NCBI RefSeq assembly: GCF_016623465.1
Contig: NZ_JAEDAJ010000001.1
Coordinates: 152,227 to 216,226, forward strand
DNA: 64,000 nucleotides
Reading direction: 5' to 3'
Origin: Brachybacterium halotolerans
Lineage (GTDB): Bacteria; Actinomycetota; Actinomycetes; Actinomycetales; Dermabacteraceae
Shown here: positions 59,647-64,000 of the stretch, in pieces
Layout of the letters: each line of letters starts with the position of its first letter
How positions within the stretch are numbered: position 1 is the stretch's first letter
The notes under the pieces: model-generated
What the model was told of the DNA's origin: nothing
The model's database searches: none
The model's input: only the letters and a program-made list of their open reading frames with translations
Program-made: the position numbers and the translations under genes

Positions 59647-60666
59647 GTGACCGCTCCCCACGGCACCCCCGCTCCCGGGACCGCCCGGCGCACCCCGCAG
59701 ACGTCGCAGACCCCCGGGTCGGAGCCGGCCCCGGCCGCCTCGACCGCCCCGGCCCCGTCGGGCCCCGCGGGCCGCCGCGGCATCGGCCGCACCGTGCGCG
59801 CCTACGTCGCGCTCACCAAGCCGCGGATCATCGAGCTGCTGCTGATCACGACGATCCCCACCATGTTCCTCGCGGCCGGGGGCTTCCCGCACCCGCTGCT
59901 GATCCTCGCGACGATGATCGGCGGCTACCTCGCCGCCGGCGGCGCGAACACGCTGAACATGTACCTGGACCGCGACATCGACGCGAAGATGAAGCGGACG
60001 AAGAACCGTCCGATCGTCACCGGTGAGGTCTCCCCGCGTGCGGCCGTCGTCTTCGGCGTGGTGCTGTCGATCGCCTCCGCCCTCTGGCTGGGCCTGCTCG
60101 TGAACTGGGCCTCGGCCGTGCTCGCGATCGCCGCGATCCTGCTGTACGTCCTCTTCTACACGATGTTCCTCAAGCGCCGGACCTCGCAGAACATCGTCTG
60201 GGGCGGGATCGCCGGCTGCATGCCCGTGCTGATCGGCTGGTCGGCCGTCACGGGGACGGTCTCCTGGACCGCGTTCCTGCTGTTCCTGGTCATCTTCTTC
60301 TGGACGCCGCCGCACTACTGGCCGCTCGCCGAGAAGTTCACCAAGGACTACGAGACCGCCGGCGTGCCCATGCTCCCCGTGGTCAGCTCCCGCACGAACG
60401 TCGCCCACCAGATGGTGCTGCACAGCGTGCTCATGGTCGCCTCGAGCCTCGCGATCATCCCGCTGGGGCACACCGGCTGGGTCTACGCGGTCGCCGCCGT
60501 GGCCTCGGGCGCCTGGTTCCTCTTCCTCGTCATCCGCTACGCGGTGCGCACGCACAAGGGTCTGACCGGGAAGAAGCTCGGCCCGATGGTCGTCTTCCAC
60601 GGCTCGATCACGTACCTGACGCTGCTGTTCGTGGCGCTCGCGATCGACCCGTTCGTCCGCTTCTGA
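59647..60666 (+). CDS. ctaB: Protoheme IX farnesyltransferase
   Basis: Membrane prenyltransferase that makes heme O for cytochrome oxidase. The 339-residue product has a 45-residue Pro/Thr/Ala-rich leader, then [20 protein letters not shown], the Asp-rich motif [19 protein letters not shown] (about residues 106-124), [17 protein letters not shown] and [12 protein letters not shown]. About eight to nine hydrophobic segments follow. GTG 59647 is 9 nt after GGAAGGA. ctaA is not adjacent. The next gene, xerD, starts 17 nt downstream, an unusual pairing. Confidence 0.95.
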   Translation: MTAPHGTPAPGTARRTPQTSQTPGSEPAPAASTAPAPSGPAGRRGIGRTVRAYVALTKPRIIELLLITTIPTMFLAAGGFPHPLLILATMIGGYLAAGGANTLNMYLDRDIDAKMKRTKNRPIVTGEVSPRAAVVFGVVLSIASALWLGLLVNWASAVLAIAAILLYVLFYTMFLKRRTSQNIVWGGIAGCMPVLIGWSAVTGTVSWTAFLLFLVIFFWTPPHYWPLAEKFTKDYETAGVPMLPVVSSRTNVAHQMVLHSVLMVASSLAIIPLGHTGWVYAVAAVASGAWFLFLVIRYAVRTHKGLTGKKLGPMVVFHGSITYLTLLFVALAIDPFVRF

Positions 60667-60683
60667 GCAGCTGGGCCGAGCCC

Positions 60684-61661
60684 GTGGTCGCCACCGACGC
60701 CGACCCCGCCGAGGTGCGCACGGGCGACGCCCGCGACCTCGAGCAGTACCTGAGCCATCTGCGCGTCGAGCGCGGCCTGTCCGAGAACACGCTGGCCGCC
60801 TACCGCCGCGACCTCACCCGCTACCTGCGCCACCTCGCCCGCGAGGACCGGGCGCTGCACGCGATGACCCCGGAGGACGTCTCGGCCTGGCTGCGCACGG
60901 TCCGCTCGGGGGCCGACGGGGGATCGGCGCTCGCGGCCTCGAGCGCCGCACGCGCGCTGGCCGCCGTCCGCGGCCTGCACGCCTTCCTCGACGCCGAGCG
61001 CACCTCGAGCACCGGCGACCCCACGCGGCTGCTGCCCGCCCCGAGCCGTCCGCGCACCCTGCCCCACCCGATCACGATCGACGAGGCCGCCCGGCTCGTC
61101 GAGGCCGCGGGTCGTCCCGGCACAGGTGCTCTCTCCGCCGAGCGCGCCCTGCGGGACCGGGCCCTGCTCGAGGTGCTCTACGGGCTCGGCGCACGCATCT
61201 CCGAGGCGATCGGCCTGGACGTCGACGACGTCGATCCGCTCGAGCGCGCGGCGGTGCTGCGCGGCAAGGGGGACAAGCACCGCGTGGTGCCCGTCGGGCG
61301 CTTCGCCCTCGAGGCGCTGGAGGCGTATCTCACCCGGGCCCGGCCCTCCCTCGCCTCCCGGGGACGGGGCACCCCGGCGATCTTCCTGGGCTCGCGCGGC
61401 ACCCGTCTCACCCGGCAGGCGGCCTGGCAGATCGTGCAGCGCGCCGCGGCCGACGCGGACCTCGAGGGCGCGATCGGCCCGCACACCCTGCGCCACTCCT
61501 TCGCGACCCACCTCCTGCACGGCGGCGCCGACGTCCGCGCGGTCCAGGAGCTGCTGGGGCACGCCTCGGTCACGACCACTCAGCTCTACACCCAGGTGAC
61601 GGTCGACTCCCTGCGCGAGGCCCACGCGGCCGCCCATCCGCGCTCCCGCGACCGGACCTGA
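60684..61661 (+). CDS. xerD: Tyrosine recombinase XerD
   Basis: Site-specific recombinase that resolves chromosome dimers at dif. The 325-residue protein has an N-terminal SAM-like core-binding domain (LEQYLSHLRVERGLSENTL, about residues 19-37) and the catalytic set: Arg in YGLGARISEAIG, Lys in GKGDKHRVVPV, His-x-x-Arg in GPHTLRHSFATHLLHGG (about 266-282), His in LLGHAS, and nucleophile Tyr in TTTQLYTQV. This matches XerD (rather than XerC) by its usual linkage to parA. GTG 60684 is near the ctaB stop, probably with weak coupling. Confidence 0.93.
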   Translation: MVATDADPAEVRTGDARDLEQYLSHLRVERGLSENTLAAYRRDLTRYLRHLAREDRALHAMTPEDVSAWLRTVRSGADGGSALAASSAARALAAVRGLHAFLDAERTSSTGDPTRLLPAPSRPRTLPHPITIDEAARLVEAAGRPGTGALSAERALRDRALLEVLYGLGARISEAIGLDVDDVDPLERAAVLRGKGDKHRVVPVGRFALEALEAYLTRARPSLASRGRGTPAIFLGSRGTRLTRQAAWQIVQRAAADADLEGAIGPHTLRHSFATHLLHGGADVRAVQELLGHASVTTTQLYTQVTVDSLREAHAAAHPRSRDRT

Positions 61662-61739
61662 GACGGGGCCGAGCGCCCGCGGGAGCGGCGTCGCGGCTCC
61701 GCCGGGCGGGACCGGCGGTCCCGGGGAACCCATGGGGCT

Positions 61740-61745
61740 TAGACT
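61740..61745 (+). promoter_or_regulatory. Candidate -10 hexamer for parA
   Basis: TAGACT in the xerD-parA gap, giving a leader of about 150 nt that begins with a strong hairpin. Confidence 0.45.
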
Positions 61746-61758
61746 TGCGGGGCGATCC

Positions 61759-61786
61759 GCGGCTCCGCCACGTGCGGCGGAGCCGC
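61759..61786 (+). other. 5'-leader hairpin upstream of parA
   Basis: A perfect 11-bp stem GCGGCTCCGCC/GGCGGAGCCGC with a 6-nt loop (ACGTGC), near the expected 5' end of the parA transcript. It may be a stability or regulatory element, or a late terminator for xerD. Confidence 0.5.
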
Positions 61787-61900
61787 CCCGCGTCCGCCGC
61801 GCGCACCGCGGCGGGACCCGAGCAGCGGGTCCCGATCGGCAGGATCGGCGCAGCAGCGCAGCAGTACGACGCCCGGACGAGCAGACGACAGGAACACCAC

Positions 61901-62773
61901 GTGAGCGACTCCTCCAAGTTGACCCTGGACATCGACCTGGGACCCACGGGTCTCCCGCGGCCCGATTTCCCCGAGCCCCCGGCGCTGGAGAGCCACGGCC
62001 CCGCGCGCGTGATCTCGATGGTCAACCAGAAGGGCGGCGTCGGGAAGACCACGAGCGTCATCAACCTCGGCGCGGCGCTCGCGGAGATGGGCCGCAAGGT
62101 GCTCCTCGTGGACCTCGACCCGCAGGGCGCGCTCTCCGCCGGCACCGGCGTGAACCCCTACGAGCTCGACATCACCGTCTACAACCTGCTCATGGACCGC
62201 AGCCACGACGTCCACGACGTCATCCAGTCCACGAGCACCGACGACCTCGACGTGCTCCCGGCGAACATCGACCTCTCCGCGGCCGAGGTCCAGCTGGTCA
62301 ACGAGGTCGCCCGCGAGATGGCGCTGGCCCGCGTGCTGCGCCCCGTGATGGACGAGTACGACGTGATCATCATCGACTGCCAGCCCTCGCTGGGCCTGCT
62401 CACCGTGAACGCGCTCGCGGCCAGCCACGGTGTGATCATCCCGCTCGAGGCCGAGTACTTCGCCCTGCGCGGCGTCGCCCTGCTCGTGGAGACCATCGAG
62501 AAGGTGCAGGACCGCATCAACCCCCGCCTCGACATCGACGGCATCCTCATCACGATGTTCGATCCGCGCACGCTGCACGCCCGCGAGGTGAGCCAGCGGG
62601 TCGTCGAGGCCTTCCCGGACCGGGTCTTCCGCACCACCATCAATCGCACGGTGAAGTTCCCCGACGCGTCCGTGGCCGCGGAGCCGATCACCTCCTTCGC
62701 CTCCTCCACCAAGGGCGCGGAGTCCTACCGGCAGCTCGCGCGGGAGCTCGTCGCGCGCGGCTGCGCCGCCTGA
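61901..62773 (+). CDS. parA: ParA-family ATPase (Soj-like, at the xerD locus)
   Basis: A 290-residue Walker-type ATPase. The deviant Walker A is MVNQKGGVGKTTSVINLG (about residues 37-54), Walker A' LLVDLDPQGALSAGTG, Walker B VIIIDCQPSLGLLTVNAL (about 156-173). In Actinobacteria this paralogue sits between xerD and scpA-scpB-rluB and is distinct from the origin-linked parA. GTG 61901 has AGGAAC 8 nt upstream. Its stop overlaps rluB by one base (TGATG), so scpA and scpB are missing here. Role: probably chromosome or cargo segregation; not proven. Confidence 0.9.
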   Translation: MSDSSKLTLDIDLGPTGLPRPDFPEPPALESHGPARVISMVNQKGGVGKTTSVINLGAALAEMGRKVLLVDLDPQGALSAGTGVNPYELDITVYNLLMDRSHDVHDVIQSTSTDDLDVLPANIDLSAAEVQLVNEVAREMALARVLRPVMDEYDVIIIDCQPSLGLLTVNALAASHGVIIPLEAEYFALRGVALLVETIEKVQDRINPRLDIDGILITMFDPRTLHAREVSQRVVEAFPDRVFRTTINRTVKFPDASVAAEPITSFASSTKGAESYRQLARELVARGCAA

Positions 62774-63600
62774 TGGCCGAGCGCCGCCGCAGCGCCTTCA
62801 CCCCGCCGCGCAGCGTCCGCCTGCGGGACAGCGACGGACGGCCGGCGCCCGCCGCCGAGTCCGCCCCGGCCAGCGGCGAGCGCCTGCAGAAGGTCCTCGC
62901 CCGCGCGGGGTTCGGCTCCCGGCGCGCCTGCGAGGCGATCATCGCGCAGGGGCGCGTGAGCGTCGACGGCGAGACCGTGCTCGAGCAGGGCGTGCGCATC
63001 GACCCGGCGCGGCAGGTCGTGCACGTGGACGGCCGCCGCCTCCAGCTCGACGGGGGCAAGCGCACCGTCGCCCTGAACAAGCCCCGCCACGTCGTCAGCG
63101 CCATGTCCGACCCGGAGGGCCGTCGCGACCTCACCGAGTTCGCGGAGCGCTTCCCGGAGCGGCTCTACCACGTGGGCCGCCTCGACTTCGAGACAGAGGG
63201 CCTGCTCCTGCTCACCAACGACGGCGAGCTCGCCCACCGCCTCACCCACCCGAGCTTCGACGTCGAGAAGACGTACGTGTGCCGCTTCCCGCTCACCGGG
63301 GCCTTCCCGCGCGGCCTGCTCAAGGCTCTGCGCGAGGGCGTCGAGCTCGAGGACGGCCCCGCCCGCGCCGATCGTGCGCGGCTCGTCGCCCACGATGGGC
63401 GCGAGGCTGTCGTCGAGGTCACCCTCCACGAGGGCCGCAACCGCATCGTGCGCCGGATGTTCGCCTCCCAGGGCCACGAGCTCACGGCCCTCGTGCGCAC
63501 CCGCATCGGCCCGATCCTGCTCGCGGACCTCGCGCCCGGCCAGACCCGCGAGCTCGAGCCGAAGGAGCTCGGCACGCTGATGGCGGAGGTCGGCCTGTGA
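62773..63600 (+). CDS. rluB: 23S rRNA pseudouridine synthase, RluB family
   Basis: A 275-residue enzyme that makes pseudouridine in 23S rRNA. An S4 RNA-binding domain is at about residues 37-85 (RLQKVLARAGFGSRRACEAII), and the catalytic Asp lies in HVGRLDFETEGLLLLTNDG (about 135-153), followed by THPSFDVEKTYVC and EGRNRIVRRMFASQGHEL. The N-terminal 35 residues are basic and variable. Its ATG overlaps the parA stop (TGATG) and its stop overlaps tyrA (GTGA). Confidence 0.95.
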   Translation: MAERRRSAFTPPRSVRLRDSDGRPAPAAESAPASGERLQKVLARAGFGSRRACEAIIAQGRVSVDGETVLEQGVRIDPARQVVHVDGRRLQLDGGKRTVALNKPRHVVSAMSDPEGRRDLTEFAERFPERLYHVGRLDFETEGLLLLTNDGELAHRLTHPSFDVEKTYVCRFPLTGAFPRGLLKALREGVELEDGPARADRARLVAHDGREAVVEVTLHEGRNRIVRRMFASQGHELTALVRTRIGPILLADLAPGQTRELEPKELGTLMAEVGL

Positions 63601-64000
63601 GCGAGGCGCCCGCCGCTCACGACGCGCCCCTGCTGCCGAGCCCGGTCCTCGTCATCGGCACCGGCCTGATCGGCGGATCCCTCGGACTCGCCCTGGGCGG
63701 CGCGGGCGTCGAGGTCCACGTGCAGGACGTCTCCCCGGGCACCACCTCGCTCGCGGTCGAGCTCGGCGTGGGGCGAGTCCGGCGTGCGGACGACGCCGAC
63801 CCCGCGCTCGTCGTCGTCGCCGCCCCGCCCGACGTCGCCGCAGCCCTCGTCGCCCAGGCGCTCGAGGCCCACCCCGAGGCCCTCGTCGTCGACGTCGCGA
63901 GCGTCAAGCGCGTGGTCCTCGAGGACCTGCGCGCTCGCGCCGCCGCCGGGGAGCTCACCGCCGACGACCTCTCCCGCTACCTCGGCACCCATCCCATGGC
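63597..64000 (+). CDS. tyrA: Prephenate dehydrogenase, cut by window edge
   Basis: First step of tyrosine branch: prephenate to 4-hydroxyphenylpyruvate with NAD(P). Only the first 134 codons lie in the window. The dinucleotide-binding motif VIGTGLIGGSLGLALGGAG begins near residue 19, with VVDVASVKRVV near 101 and the substrate-site YLGTHPMA at the edge. GTG 63597 overlaps the rluB stop. It draws on chorismate made by aroC in this window. Confidence 0.93.
   Translation, partial: MSEAPAAHDAPLLPSPVLVIGTGLIGGSLGLALGGAGVEVHVQDVSPGTTSLAVELGVGRVRRADDADPALVVVAAPPDVAAALVAQALEAHPEALVVDVASVKRVVLEDLRARAAAGELTADDLSRYLGTHPM

Overview
The window is a high-GC (roughly 70% or more by eye), densely packed actinobacterial chromosome segment. 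Protein flavour, gene order (gmk-rpoZ-coaBC-metK; trp genes with the small Trp-associated membrane proteins; uvrB-coaE; uvrA-uvrC-rapZ-yvcK-whiA-gap-pgk-tpiA-secG; zwf-opcA-pgl) and the large number of GTG starts suggest a member of the Micrococcales, perhaps Brachybacterium or another Dermabacteraceae; that placement is inference. No phage, transposon, CRISPR array or obvious horizontally acquired island is visible. It looks like core genome, and the interest lies in departures from the usual actinobacterial pattern.

Layout. 1-85: a C/G homopolymer block that replaces the 5' end of gmk, probably an assembly or contig-end artefact. 86-11468 (+): gmk, rpoZ, coaBC, metK, hisI, trpE, three small membrane proteins, trpC, trpB, trpA and lgt, most joined by 4-bp ATGA/GTGA overlaps. 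11668-17707 (+): gltB-gltD glutamate synthase. 17922-21932: pyk, a tRNA-Leu(CAA) on the minus strand sharing a bidirectional terminator with pyk, an ANTAR response regulator (PdtaR-like) and a solute-binding lipoprotein. 21977-31842: a hotdog thioesterase (-), polA, rpsA, a NagD-like HAD phosphatase and the shikimate cluster aroC-aroK-aroB-aroD. 31849-38051: TRIC-type channel (-), coaE, uvrB, and a divergent ArsR-type regulator/MFS exporter pair with a palindromic candidate operator. 38079-47686: an atypical family-A DNA polymerase coupled to a metallo-beta-lactamase-fold hydrolase (-), then uvrA, uvrC, rapZ and yvcK. 47670-59297: whiA, gap-pgk-tpiA, secG, and on the minus strand tkt, tal, zwf and an opcA-pgl gene fusion. 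59647-64000 (+): ctaB, xerD, parA, rluB and the start of tyrA.

How the genes work together: tryptophan, histidine, chorismate and tyrosine biosynthesis, glutamate supply, lower glycolysis and the pentose phosphate pathway make up the metabolic core. PolA, UvrABC and the second polymerase make up a repair group. WhiA, YvcK and RapZ form the usual actinobacterial regulatory trio.

The most notable points are: (1) a single 566-residue gene joining OpcA (the glucose-6-phosphate dehydrogenase assembly factor) to 6-phosphogluconolactonase, directly coupled to zwf; (2) a consistent arrangement of a -10-like hexamer lying 6-7 nt upstream of the start codon at twelve genes, implying widespread leaderless transcription; (3) the absence of scpA/scpB between parA and rluB, which overlap by one base; (4) a divergent polymerase encoded between uvrB and uvrA; (5) a RapZ with a degraded P-loop; and (6) a 10-8-10 bp palindrome placed to act on both arms of the ArsR/MFS promoter region.
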